NCBI RefSeq assembly: GCF_937875265.1
Contig: NZ_CALLXM010000007.1
Coordinates: 1 to 37,465 of the forward strand
From: an uncultured Acetobacter sp.
GTDB lineage: Bacteria > Pseudomonadota > Alphaproteobacteria > Acetobacterales > Acetobacteraceae
Direction: 5' to 3'
DNA length: 37,465 nucleotides
Part shown: positions 26,033-34,700 of the stretch, in pieces
Layout: each line of letters begins with the position of its first letter
Numbering within the stretch: position 1 is the stretch's first letter
Made by a program: the position numbers and the translations under genes
Notes under the pieces: model-generated
Seen by the model: the letters and a program-made list of their open reading frames with translations, nothing else
The model's database searches: none
Told to the model about the DNA's origin: nothing

Positions 26033-26059
26033 CGTCGCTCCTGCCCTGCCCTTTGTCTC

Positions 26060-26100
26060 GGACCATCAGGCCCGCCGCTCTACCGCGGGCCTGATGGTCC
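26060..26100 (-). promoter_or_regulatory. Perfect 16-bp hairpin just upstream of rpoB
   Basis: Bases 26060-26075 and 26085-26100 are perfect inverted copies (GGACCATCAGGCCCGC and its complement) around a 9-base loop. The stem ends 27 nt before the rpoB ATG and is followed by GAGACAAAGGGCAGG, not by T residues, so it is not an intrinsic terminator. In E. coli the rplL-rpoB gap holds an attenuator and an RNase III site; this could be the equivalent. Confidence 0.7.
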
Positions 26101-26128
26101 GATCTGTAGTAACCGGCCTTCACTCATA

Positions 26129-26142
26129 CCGGGAATTCCCGG
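26129..26142. repeat. 14-bp perfect palindrome in the rpoB leader
   Basis: CCGGGAATTCCCGG reads the same on both strands. It begins immediately downstream of a TATAAG -10 candidate, so it would cover the transcription start. It could be an operator, but a palindrome of this length is expected a few times by chance in a window this size. Confidence 0.4.
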
Positions 26143-26172
26143 CTTATATACCTGCCTCGAACCGGATCCGAA
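26143..26172 (-). promoter_or_regulatory. Candidate rpoB promoter in the rplL-rpoB gap
   Basis: TATAAG (26148-26143) matches five of six bases of a -10 box. The paired -35, TTCGGA (26172-26167) at 18-nt spacing, is weak with three of six. It would give rpoBC a supply independent of rplJL. The match is suggestive only. Confidence 0.3.
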
Positions 26173-26225
26173 ACAGGCAAACGGGCAGAGGTAACATACC
26201 CCCACCCGAAAACCTTTTCCATCAC

Positions 26226-26247
26226 CCCGCTACCTTGAGGCAGCGGG
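26226..26247 (-). promoter_or_regulatory. Hairpin after rplL, possible partial terminator
   Basis: A 9-position stem (CCCGCTGCC with GGTAGCGGG, eight pairs and one mismatch) around a 4-base loop lies just past the rplL stop. The following sequence has no continuous T-run (nearest is TTTT after about ten bases). It may be the attenuator that lowers rpoBC expression relative to rplL, as known in E. coli. Confidence 0.4.
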
Positions 26248-26259
26248 ACGTTGGCAGAC

Positions 26260-26634
26260 TTATTTAATTTCGACGCTTGCGCCGTTGTCTTCAAGAGTCT
26301 TCTTGATTTTTTCGGCTTCGTCTTTGCTAGCGCCTTCTTTAACGGTCTTCGGAGCACCTTCAACCAGGTCTTTGGCTTCTTTCAGGCCCAGACCCGTGAT
26401 CGCACGGATTTCCTTAATGACGTTGATTTTCTTCTCGCCAGCCTTGGTCAGAACGACGTCAAATTCGGTCTTTTCTTCAGCCGGAGCAGCAGCGGCAGCA
26501 GCCGGGCCAGCAGCAACAGCAACCGGAGCAGCGGCAGAAACGCCCCACTTTTCTTCCAGCAGCTTGGAGAGTTCAGCGGCTTCAAGAACCGTCAGAGCGG
26601 ACAGTTCGTCAACGAGCTTGTTAAGATCAGCCAT
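26260..26634 (-). CDS. rplL: 50S ribosomal protein L7/L12
   Basis: L7/L12 (124 aa) forms the stalk dimers that recruit translation GTPases; it is normally present in multiple copies per ribosome. The start is the ATG at 26634-26632 (MADLNKLVDELSALTV); the frame is open to 26673 but the preceding residues are not conserved. The N-terminal dimer domain (1-33) is followed by an alanine/proline-rich hinge (34-53) and the C-terminal domain with EKKINVIKEIRAITGLGLKE. The gap after rplJ is 98 nt. Confidence 0.97.
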   Translation of the reverse strand: MADLNKLVDELSALTVLEAAELSKLLEEKWGVSAAAPVAVAAGPAAAAAAPAEEKTEFDVVLTKAGEKKINVIKEIRAITGLGLKEAKDLVEGAPKTVKEGASKDEAEKIKKTLEDNGASVEIK

Positions 26635-26708
26635 GATTAGACTTCCTAATATAAACACTGGTTTGCAAAGCACAACCTCTGTGATGAGAGGCCATGCGAT
26701 TTCTTGAA

Positions 26709-26730
26709 CACATCTTTAGATAAAGACGTG
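26709..26730 (-). promoter_or_regulatory. Hairpin between rplJ and rplL
   Basis: CACGTCTTT and AAAGATGTG pair over nine positions (one wobble) around a 4-base loop, starting three bases after the rplJ stop. No T-run follows. It may be an intercistronic processing or stabilising element that helps rplL reach its higher expression level. Confidence 0.3.
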
Positions 26731-26732
26731 CT

Positions 26733-27257
26733 TTAGGCGGCTTCCGCCTCACCCGTTTTGGCATAGGCCCCAAAAACCCGGGCAAGCTGCCCTGCCGGTG
26801 CCTGAGTAACACCTGCGATACGCGTAGCGGGCGTGGAGATAAGACCCACGAGCTGCGCGCGCAGTGCATCCAGAGACGGCAGTTCGGCCAGAGCCTTCAG
26901 TCCGTTGGTGTCCAGCACCTGCGAACCAAGAGATCCCCCGACCAGCACAAGCTTGTCATTGGTTTTGGCGAACTCGACGATCACCTTCGCCACTGCTACC
27001 GGATCAGCTGCCCATGAAAGAGCAGTCGGTCCTTTAAGCATCGGCGCGATGCCGTCGAACTGGGTCCCATCCAGGGCGAGAGTTGCCAGCCGGTTTTTTG
27101 CGACCTTGTAAGTTGCACCCGCTGCACACACTTTGCGTCGCAGATCCGTCACATCAGCTACGGTCAACCCAGCATTCTGGGTCACCACAACCATGGACGT
27201 TTCGGCAAACACGGCGGCAAGGGCTGCAACAGCGGCCTGCTTTTCCGTACGGTTCAA
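26733..27257 (-). CDS. rplJ: 50S ribosomal protein L10, probable TTG start
   Basis: L10 (174 aa with this start) is the base of the L7/L12 stalk and represses its own operon. No ATG lies near the expected N-terminus. The TTG at 27257-27255, preceded by GGAG seven bases upstream, gives MNRTEKQAAVAALAAVF, matching the usual L10 start. The frame is open up to an ATG at 27356, but those 33 extra residues are basic, unconserved and lie in the leader. Motifs include VTQNAGLTVADVTDLRRKV and KVAKNRLATLAL. The C-terminal helix (EAEAA end) binds L7/L12. Confidence 0.93.
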   Translation of the reverse strand: MNRTEKQAAVAALAAVFAETSMVVVTQNAGLTVADVTDLRRKVCAAGATYKVAKNRLATLALDGTQFDGIAPMLKGPTALSWAADPVAVAKVIVEFAKTNDKLVLVGGSLGSQVLDTNGLKALAELPSLDALRAQLVGLISTPATRIAGVTQAPAGQLARVFGAYAKTGEAEAA

Positions 27258-27542
27258 ATCCCGTCTCCGTCTTGCTTTATCCGGCCTTGACCAGACAAAG
27301 CGGGTTGCCCTTAAGATTTCACCAGACTGAGTGAAATCCGCTCGCCTGTCCTTCAAACGGAATACCCGGAGCCTGCCGAAAAACAGCCTGCAACCAGCAC
27401 CCCCGTCTTACACGCGCAAACCTCAAGGGTTTTTTAAGGCACAAGGCCACGTGTGATCTCGGACAGGTCGGGAAGCAAACCCGAAGGCGCCTCCCTAAAC
27501 GTGCCGCACCGGACCGAAGCCCCGCACGGCAGCATCTCTAAC
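27258..27542 (-). ncRNA. rplJ leader (L10 leader region)
   Basis: The 285 nt between rplA and rplJ contain no gene and are rich in potential structure, including the long hairpin at 27502-27531. In many bacteria this position holds the L10 leader (Rfam L10_leader), bound by the L10-L7/L12 complex to repress translation. I infer that role from position; I did not reconstruct the kink-turn by eye. Confidence 0.45.
27502..27531 (-). promoter_or_regulatory. Long UUCG-capped hairpin after rplA
   Basis: Two 13-base arms pair at twelve positions (nine Watson-Crick, three wobble, one G-G mismatch) around a TTCG loop closed by C-G, an exceptionally stable tetraloop. It starts about ten bases after the rplA stop. 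The following GTTTAGGG is not a terminator tract, so it probably belongs to the rplJ leader or is a processing/stabilising stem. Confidence 0.5.
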
Positions 27543-28235
27543 TCAGCCCGTGAAAGCTGAGGTATCAACCTGAACACCCGGACCCATGGTGGAGGAGAAT
27601 GCGATCTTTTTCAGATACACACCCTTCGCACCAGTCGGACGGGCTTTCTGCACGGCATCAATGAAGGCGCGGGCATTTTCAGCCAGCTTCGCTTCATCAA
27701 AGGATGCCTTGCCGATACCAGCATGGACGATACCTGCTTTTTCAGCGCGGTATTCAACCTGACCGGACTTGGCTGCCGTAATGGCACCCTTAACGTCCAT
27801 GGTCACGGTGCCCAGCTTGGGGTTCGGCATAAGACCGCGCGGACCGAGGATCTTACCCAGACGACCAACCAGAGCCATCATGTCCGGGGTTGCAATGCAG
27901 CGATCGAATTCGATTTCGCCAGCCTGCACTTTTTCCATCAGGTCTTCAGCGCCAACGATGTCGGCACCAGCAGCGGTTGCTTCTTCAGCTTTCGCGCCGC
28001 GAGCAAACACACCAACGCGCAGCGTCTTACCCGTGCCGTTCGGCAGGGAGACAAAACCACGGACCATCTGATCAGCATGACGCGGGTCAATGCCCAGGTT
28101 GAGGGAAATTTCAACCGTTTCGTCGAACTTGGCTGTTGCGTTGCCCTTTACCAGAGCAATTGCTTCATCCAGCCCGTAAGCCTGACCGAAGGTGACTTTG
28201 CTGCGTGCAGCGGCAATACGCTTGTTCTTAGCCAT
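27543..28235 (-). CDS. rplA: 50S ribosomal protein L1
   Basis: L1 (230 aa) forms the mobile L1 stalk that helps release E-site tRNA; in E. coli it represses rplK-rplA translation. Motifs include KFDETVEISLNLGIDPRHAD, GRLGKILGPRGLMPNPKLGTVT (read in pieces) and the C-terminal GVYLKKIAFSSTMGPGVQVD. Full length. It begins four bases after the rplK stop, so the two are coupled. Confidence 0.98.
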   Translation of the reverse strand: MAKNKRIAAARSKVTFGQAYGLDEAIALVKGNATAKFDETVEISLNLGIDPRHADQMVRGFVSLPNGTGKTLRVGVFARGAKAEEATAAGADIVGAEDLMEKVQAGEIEFDRCIATPDMMALVGRLGKILGPRGLMPNPKLGTVTMDVKGAITAAKSGQVEYRAEKAGIVHAGIGKASFDEAKLAENARAFIDAVQKARPTGAKGVYLKKIAFSSTMGPGVQVDTSAFTG

Positions 28236-28239
28236 GCTC

Positions 28240-28671
28240 TCAGCCCTCTACCGTCAGACCCATGGAGCGGGCGGAACCAGCAAGCATCCGCACAGCACCA
28301 TCGATATCGTTGGCGTTCATGTCTTTGAACTTAACCTCAGCAATCTCGCGCAGCTGCTCCATGGTCACCTTACCAACAGCAGCAGACTTACCAACCGTCT
28401 GGCTACCTTTGGAGATTTTGGCGGCCTTGAGCAGGAAGTAGGTGTTCGGCGGGGTCTTGGTGATGAAGCTGAACGTACGATCTGCATAAGCGGTGATGAC
28501 GACCGGGATCGGCATACCTGGCTCAAGACCCTGGGTCTTGGCGTTAAATTCTTTACAGAACTGCATGATGTTCAGGCCACGCTGACCGAGCGCGGGACCA
28601 ACCGGCGGCGAAGGATTCGCTTTGCCAGCGGGAATCTGAAGCTTGATGTAGCCAACAACTTTTTTGGCCAT
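28240..28671 (-). CDS. rplK: 50S ribosomal protein L11
   Basis: L11 (143 aa) is part of the GTPase-associated centre and is needed for RelA activation. The start is the ATG at 28671-28669 (MAKKVVGYIKLQIPAGKA), with AAAGGAG upstream; the frame is open to 28728 but those residues are unconserved. The proline-rich hinge NPSPPVGPALGQRG and the C-terminal rRNA-binding domain with TPPNTYFLLKAAKI are typical. secE and nusG, which usually precede it, are absent; the upstream neighbour is an efflux lipoprotein gene 105 nt away. Confidence 0.98.
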   Translation of the reverse strand: MAKKVVGYIKLQIPAGKANPSPPVGPALGQRGLNIMQFCKEFNAKTQGLEPGMPIPVVITAYADRTFSFITKTPPNTYFLLKAAKISKGSQTVGKSAAVGKVTMEQLREIAEVKFKDMNANDIDGAVRMLAGSARSMGLTVEG

Positions 28672-28773
28672 ATCCGGGACTCCTTTTTGTTGAACCCGGA
28701 CCGCGGTTCTCACGACTTCCTGTGCCATGGCTATGGCGCAGGGTAAGCCTCCCGCGTTCCGATAGGAAAGGCG

Positions 28774-28802
28774 CGCTTACCGGTGCGCGGCGCTTGTGTC
28801 AA
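28774..28802 (-). promoter_or_regulatory. Possible rplK promoter overlapping the upstream gene's end
   Basis: A perfect -35 box TTGACA (28802-28797) lies within the last codons of the outer-membrane channel gene. At 17-nt spacing the -10 would be TAAGCG (28779-28774), a poor match. It is the best candidate I see for an independent rplK promoter; low confidence. Confidence 0.25.
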
Positions 28803-30393
28803 GTGGCTGACGCATATTTGCACCACCCGATGTCAGGTCAGACGCAGCCGGATCAGCCTGCGTGCTAATCCCCCCAAGCGGGGCTGCATGCCGCAAATTG
28901 CCATACTGCAACGGCTGGAACGGCATGATTTTGTCAGACTGAGGCAGATCCGCCCGCGACCAGCCACCACCCAGTGCCCGAATCAACTCCACCCGTGCAT
29001 CAACAGCACGAGTCTGCACCTGTACAAGGGCAATACGGGCATTAAGAGCCGCCACCTGCGCAACAACCACATCCAGATAGTTGGTCAAACCACCTGTATA
29101 CAGCGCCATCGTCATGGTCTGTGTATGCAGGGCAGCATCCACAGCATTGCTTTGCTGGTGCGCTTCCGTTTTCAGACGACTGGTACGCGTCAGGTTATCT
29201 TCCACTTCCTGAAACGCATCCAGCACTGTGCTACGATACAGGTCTTCCTGCTCTCTGTACTGCGACCAGTTGCGCTGCAGTTCAGCGCGTCGCAATCCAC
29301 CCTGAAACAACGGAAGCAGGGCCTGCACACCAAACTGGTACATGGAGTTGGAGAGAGACGCGAGGTCAAACCCGTTATCCATGAAGCCCGTCATGGCATT
29401 GAAAGTAATATGCGGATAAAACGCAGCACGTGAAACACCGATCGCCCGATTGGCCTGCGCCATACGCCGTTCAGCTTCTGCAATATCGGGCCGCCGCTCC
29501 AGCAGGGTTGAAGGCAGGGCAACCGGCGGCTGCGCCTCTGCAAACGCCAGACGGGTTACCGGCACGATATGGAACGAGGCGGGCGCCTGATTGACCAGCA
29601 CCGCAATGGCATGCTCCATCACATCCCGCTGGGTTCGCACCTCTGTTTCCTGCGCCTGCGTGGTGTAGAGCTGCGTTTCTGCACGAGAGACGTCCATGCC
29701 CGGCGCAATGGCCCCGGCCAGACGCATTTTGGTAACCTGCACCGCTGTCTGATAGTAGCGAATGGAATCCTGATAAACAGCATCCTGCGCATCCAGCCCG
29801 CGCAAGGTAACGTAATCACTGGCCAGCTCAGCCTGAAGGCTCAGGCGGGCAAGCGCATAGGCTGCGGCCTCAGCCTGCGTGCCCTGCTTGGCCATACGCA
29901 CCTTGTTACGGATGGCTGACCAGAAATCAGGCTCCCATGAAGCCGTACCTGAATACTGCTCGGACGACATATATACCGGCCCCTGAGAGCCAGCCCCACG
30001 CCACAACCTGTGACGCGAGCCTTTATATTTCTCACCGCTCGCTGCACCATTCACCTGCGGGTACAGATGTGATTTAGCTTCCATCGCCACATCACGCGCC
30101 TGCATAAAGGCTTCCGCCTTCGCCTGAAGGTCGGGGTTCAGGCGCATGGCCTGCTCCTCCAGCCGGTTCAGATCAGAATCTCCCAGCATGGTCCACCAAT
30201 CTGCCCGGAGAACATCATCTTTCGGCTCGCCCGGCTTAAGCACACCTGAATTTTGCCCTTCCCACTGGGCCGGCATTGTCAGCTTGGTCGGCTTATAGCG
30301 CGGGGCCATATCACAACCCGACAAGATGGTTGCCAGAGACAGACCGACCAGAAAGCTCCGCCTGACCCGCAGCGTCATGGCGCGCCCTGTCAT
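28777..30393 (-). CDS. Efflux outer-membrane lipoprotein channel (NodT/OprM family)
   Basis: This protein (538 aa) should form the trimeric outer-membrane exit duct of the tripartite pump. The N-terminus has a basic stretch, a hydrophobic segment and the lipobox LSGC with Cys27 (Cys22 if translation starts at M6), so it is a lipoprotein. Two outer-membrane-efflux repeats follow (about 65-270 and 285-480), including LERRPDIAEAERRMAQANRAIG, read in pieces, which is typical of the second. The last 45 residues, after the coiled-coil part, look disordered. The ATG overlaps the adaptor stop (ATGA). I see no T-rich terminator in the 105 nt before rplK. Confidence 0.93.
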   Translation of the reverse strand: MTGRAMTLRVRRSFLVGLSLATILSGCDMAPRYKPTKLTMPAQWEGQNSGVLKPGEPKDDVLRADWWTMLGDSDLNRLEEQAMRLNPDLQAKAEAFMQARDVAMEAKSHLYPQVNGAASGEKYKGSRHRLWRGAGSQGPVYMSSEQYSGTASWEPDFWSAIRNKVRMAKQGTQAEAAAYALARLSLQAELASDYVTLRGLDAQDAVYQDSIRYYQTAVQVTKMRLAGAIAPGMDVSRAETQLYTTQAQETEVRTQRDVMEHAIAVLVNQAPASFHIVPVTRLAFAEAQPPVALPSTLLERRPDIAEAERRMAQANRAIGVSRAAFYPHITFNAMTGFMDNGFDLASLSNSMYQFGVQALLPLFQGGLRRAELQRNWSQYREQEDLYRSTVLDAFQEVEDNLTRTSRLKTEAHQQSNAVDAALHTQTMTMALYTGGLTNYLDVVVAQVAALNARIALVQVQTRAVDARVELIRALGGGWSRADLPQSDKIMPFQPLQYGNLRHAAPLGGISTQADPAASDLTSGGANMRQPLDTSAAHR

Positions 30394-31736
30394 GGGCGGC
30401 CTCCCTCTTCTGTCGTTGGCTGGTTATCTTCAGGCATTGCACGGATATCATCCTTGCCCTGCTCTGCTTTACCCTGCGGAGCTTTAGGCTCTGCCTTAGG
30501 CTGTTCCGGCTTTTTGGAGGGAACATTATAACCGGGAGTGCCTTTAACAATCCGCACGGTCTGGCCATCCAGAAGCCCGGCAGAGGGGCTGTTGACCACA
30601 CGGTCCGTTTTCTTCACCCCACGCAGGATCTGCACGGTAGTACCCAGGTTGGTCCCAACGGTCACGCCGACCAGATGCACATGGTTGGAATCATCCACCA
30701 GCGCGACCTGCGTGCCTTCCGCCCGGAAAATAATGGCCCCTTCCGGCAGGATCAGCATATCCGCATCACCTGGTGCCTTGAAATTAGCCGTGGCGTAAGA
30801 GTTCGGCCAGAGTTCACCGGATTTGTTATCCAGTGTTAGCTCCGTTGTCACCGTTCGTGTCGAAGCATTGAACGCTGTTGCTGTGGCAAGGAATTTTGCC
30901 TTAAAAACACGATCCGGATACTGCGGAACACTCAGGTCAGCCTCCAGGCGCGGAGAGATAATATCCGCATAATCCTGCGGTACAGAGACAAACACACGCA
31001 TGGCATGTACATCCGCCACGCTGAACAGTTCTGTGGCATTACCATGAGAGTCCACATCACCACGCCCGGCGTTAACGTAATCCCCTACGTCAGCAAAACG
31101 CGACGTTACGATGCCATCAAACGGCGCGACAATTTTCTTGAAGCCTTCCAGAGCGGCAAAACGCTCCACGTCGTGGCGGGCGGCTTCCACCTGCGCCTGC
31201 TGAGCCTCGGCATTAGCGGCCTGAACGTCCACTTCCTGCTGGGAAACAGCCTGTGTGCCCTGCAACGCCTTCCAGCGACGCGCGGTAATCTGCGCCAGCT
31301 TGTAGCGGGCCAGAGCGACATCCAGGTTGGCTTTGGCTGCGGCGTACTGTGCGTCCAGTCCCGGCGTTTCAATTTCCGCCAGAACATCGCCGGACTTCAC
31401 CACGGCACCAAAGTCCTTGTACCACATTTTCACGTAGCCAGAGACCTGCGCATAAATGGGGGCCTGATACCAGGCCGCAATATTGGCAGGTAGAGAGAGC
31501 GTGCGGACGGATGGCCCCGGCTGCGGGTAAATAACCTGAATAGCCGGTGTGGCGTTTTCAGTTGTTTCCCGGGCCAGACGCATATACTGCGCCTGCCGCT
31601 GCACAATACCGACAACCGCCAGAATAATGGCTACCAGCGCAACGATGGCAATCCAGATGGTCCGCTTGCGGGAAGACGCCGCATTATGCGGTGTGGTCTG
31701 CTCCGGCTGGCCACCGTCTTCATGATACCCGCTCAT
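30390..31736 (-). CDS. RND efflux periplasmic adaptor (membrane fusion protein)
   Basis: The adaptor (448 aa) links the inner-membrane pump to the outer-membrane channel. A single membrane anchor lies at about residues 27-45 (IWIAIVALVAIILAVVGIV), with no lipobox. The barrel-sandwich halves flank an alpha-hairpin: GYVKMWYKDFGAVVKSGDVL before it and KKIVAPFDGIVTSRFADVGD after it. A beta-barrel and membrane-proximal domain follow (LEADLSVPQYPDRVFKAKF). The last 40 or so residues are a low-complexity tail rich in Lys, Pro, Glu and Gln, unusual but not rare. Its ATG overlaps the pump stop by four bases. Confidence 0.93.
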   Translation of the reverse strand: MSGYHEDGGQPEQTTPHNAASSRKRTIWIAIVALVAIILAVVGIVQRQAQYMRLARETTENATPAIQVIYPQPGPSVRTLSLPANIAAWYQAPIYAQVSGYVKMWYKDFGAVVKSGDVLAEIETPGLDAQYAAAKANLDVALARYKLAQITARRWKALQGTQAVSQQEVDVQAANAEAQQAQVEAARHDVERFAALEGFKKIVAPFDGIVTSRFADVGDYVNAGRGDVDSHGNATELFSVADVHAMRVFVSVPQDYADIISPRLEADLSVPQYPDRVFKAKFLATATAFNASTRTVTTELTLDNKSGELWPNSYATANFKAPGDADMLILPEGAIIFRAEGTQVALVDDSNHVHLVGVTVGTNLGTTVQILRGVKKTDRVVNSPSAGLLDGQTVRIVKGTPGYNVPSKKPEQPKAEPKAPQGKAEQGKDDIRAMPEDNQPTTEEGGRP

Positions 31737-34700
31737 GCGCCTTCTCCCTGTTCCGTCGTGGTCGGCTTTTTTCGATTATGCAGCATGGCGAAAACACATG
31801 GCACAAATAGCAAGGTTGCAACTGTTGCCACCAGCAGGCCGCCCATGACGGCTTTGCCCAGTGGCGCGTTCTGAGAATTACTGAGGGACATTGGTAACAT
31901 CCCGATAATCATGGCGGAGGCCGTCATCAGCACCGGGCGAATACGCTCGAACCCGGATTCAATGGCCGCCTTAATGGCATCACCATGTTCTTCCAGCCGT
32001 TCCCGCGCAAAGGACACCACCAGAATGGCGTTGGCGGTTGCCGTCCCCATGCACATGATCGCCCCTGTCAGCGCAGGCACTGAAAGCGTGGTGTGCGTAA
32101 GGAACAGGCTCCAGGAAATCCCGGCCAGTGCGCCCGGAAGGGCTGTGATAATGATGAACGGGTCCAGCCAGGACTGAAAGTTGACCACAATCAGCAGGTA
32201 GACCAGCAGCACGGACATGGCCAGGCCACCCAGAAGCTGCACATAGGCGCTGTTCATGGTTACCGCCTGCCCGCGCACTTCAAGCGCCGCACCACGGGGT
32301 AGATCCGGACGAACCTCATCCACAATCCGTGACACTTCACGCGATACCGTGCCGAGATCCACCCCCTCGTTAGAGGCGTAAATATCAAACACCGGCAGAA
32401 TATTATAATGCGAGACCTCACCCGGTGTGCCTGTCTGCACAATCTGGCTCAGCCCCCCCAGGATCTGCGGGTTCTGCCCGGACGGGTTGCCGTCACCTTT
32501 ATCAATGGGCGTGATTTCCAGATCATTCATGGTTTGCAGGAAGGTCGCCGGGGTCTGGATATCAATCAGATGCGAAACACCCGTTTTGGTATCCAGCCAG
32601 TAGACCTGCCCCACCTGAGAACTGCCGGACAGTGAAACCAGCGCGTTGTTCGCAACATCGGATTCCGTAATGCCGGTGCCCAGTGCGTAGGTTCGCTGCG
32701 TGTTGACCCGAAGGGTGGGTGTTGTCATCGGCTGCTGGACAGACACATCCGTCAGGCCGGTGACGTGCCGCAGGCGGTCTGCCAGACGGTTTGCAAAGCG
32801 GAAATTATCCCCAAGGTTACGGCCCGTGATCTGCACATCAATCGGGGATGGCAAACCAAAGTTCAGGATTTTTGCGGTCAGATCACCCGGCAGGAAGGAA
32901 ATCTGCGTGCCGGGGAATTTCTCACCCAGATTATGCCGGATCATCTTGCGGTATTCCGCCACAGGGGAATCCGGGTCCTTGAGCGAAACCGTCAGGTCAC
33001 AATCCTGCGTACCAACGGTGGGGGTGGGAATATAGGCCTGATTAAGCGGGCTGAACGGCAGACCGCAGTTATCGACAATACTTTCCACCTGCCCCGGCAG
33101 CGTGCGTTCAATTTCATCATTCACAAGCTGAGAAATCTTGCCCGCTTCCGAAAGCTTGGTGCCCAGTGGGGCCCGCATATGGATGGACATGGTGTCGGAG
33201 TTAATTTCCGGAAAGAAGTCCTGCCCCACAAAGAACAGCAGCCCCAGAGACCCCAGCGAGCACAACACAAACACCGGCACAAACGTGGCACGGGTGGAGA
33301 CCAGATGCTTCAGCAGGTTCTGGTAACCATGACGGAACTGCTCAAACTTGCGCTCAAACCCTCTCTGGAACCGACCAAAAATGGTTTTAGGCTCCACCGG
33401 CCCATGCGCATGGGCCGCCACCTGAGCAGCCAGCATGTACTTCGCCATGGTCGGCACGAGGGTTCGGGAGAGGATGAAAGAGGCGATCATCGCGAAGATG
33501 ATGGCTTCAGCCATTGGCATGAACAGCCAGCCCGCAACGCCCGTCAGCTGGAACAGCGGCATCCACACAATACAGATACACAGCGTGGAGACGAAGGTCG
33601 GGATCACGATCTGATTGGCGGCATCAATAATTGCAGTCTCGAGATCTTTCTCCATCTCAAGATGCGCATCGATGTTTTCAATCATCACGGTGGCATCATC
33701 CACCAGAATACCCACGGCCAGCGCCAGCCCGCCGAGTGTCATGACGTTAATGGTCTGCCCGGCCCAGCCCAGCCCGATAATGGAGCACAGCATGGCCAGC
33801 GGAATGGAGGTGGCGATAATAACGGTCGATCGCCAGGAGCCGAGGAACAGCAGCACCACAAGCCCGGTCAGGCAGGCTGCGGTCAGCATTTCCCTCAGCA
33901 CGTCCTGCACGGATTCCTTCACGAAGGTGGAGGCATCATTCAGCACTTTAATGCTGACCCCCTCCGGCAGGGTTTTGACAATTCCCGGCAGCAGCTTTTT
34001 GACCCCGGCCACAACTTCCAGCGTGGAGGCATCACCGCTTTTCAACACCACAATCAGAACGCCCTGCTGGCCTTTGACCAGCACGAGGTTGGTCTGCGGC
34101 GGGCCGCCCTGATGCACCCAGGCCACGTCCTGCAACCGGACCACGGCATTGCCCACCTGCTTGATGGGCAACATGTTCAGGTCGTCCATGTCACGCGGTG
34201 AGGCGTTGGTCTGCACCATCCAGTCAAATGCGCCAATCCGCTGATCCCCTGCGGGCAGCACAATGTTCTGACTGTTCAGAGCTTTTGAAACATCAACAGG
34301 TGACAGGCGATGAGCCAGCAGCTTGACCGGGTCCAAGTCAACCATGACGTTGCCGGGCTGGCCACCATAGGGGTTCGGGATAGCCGCCCCTGCCACGGAC
34401 ACCAGTGCCGGACGGATAAGGTTGGACGACATATCGTAGATCTGTGAGGCCGTCATGGAGGTCGAGGAGACCTGCAACGTGATGACCGGCACAGAGGATG
34501 CGTTATAGGCCAGCACCAGTGGCGGCGTAGAACCGGTAGGCATCTGCTTGATCACGGTCTGGGAGACCGAGGTGATCTGCGTCTGCGCTACGGAGGTATC
34601 CGTGCCCGGCTGGAAGAAGATCTTTACAATACCGCGGCCATAATAGGACTGGCTTTCAATATGCTCGATATTGTTAACCGTCGCAGTCAGGGCGCGCTCG

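Noticed and set aside
32452..32458. Run of seven C residues inside the RND pump gene as a possible frameshift site
   Set aside because: The reading frame is intact through it and runs of this length are common at this base composition; there is no evidence of slippage.
32765..34201. Plus-strand open frame of about 480 codons opposite the RND pump gene
   Set aside because: The composition is rich in H, R, Q and G as expected of an antisense shadow, and the pump reading on the other strand is unambiguous.
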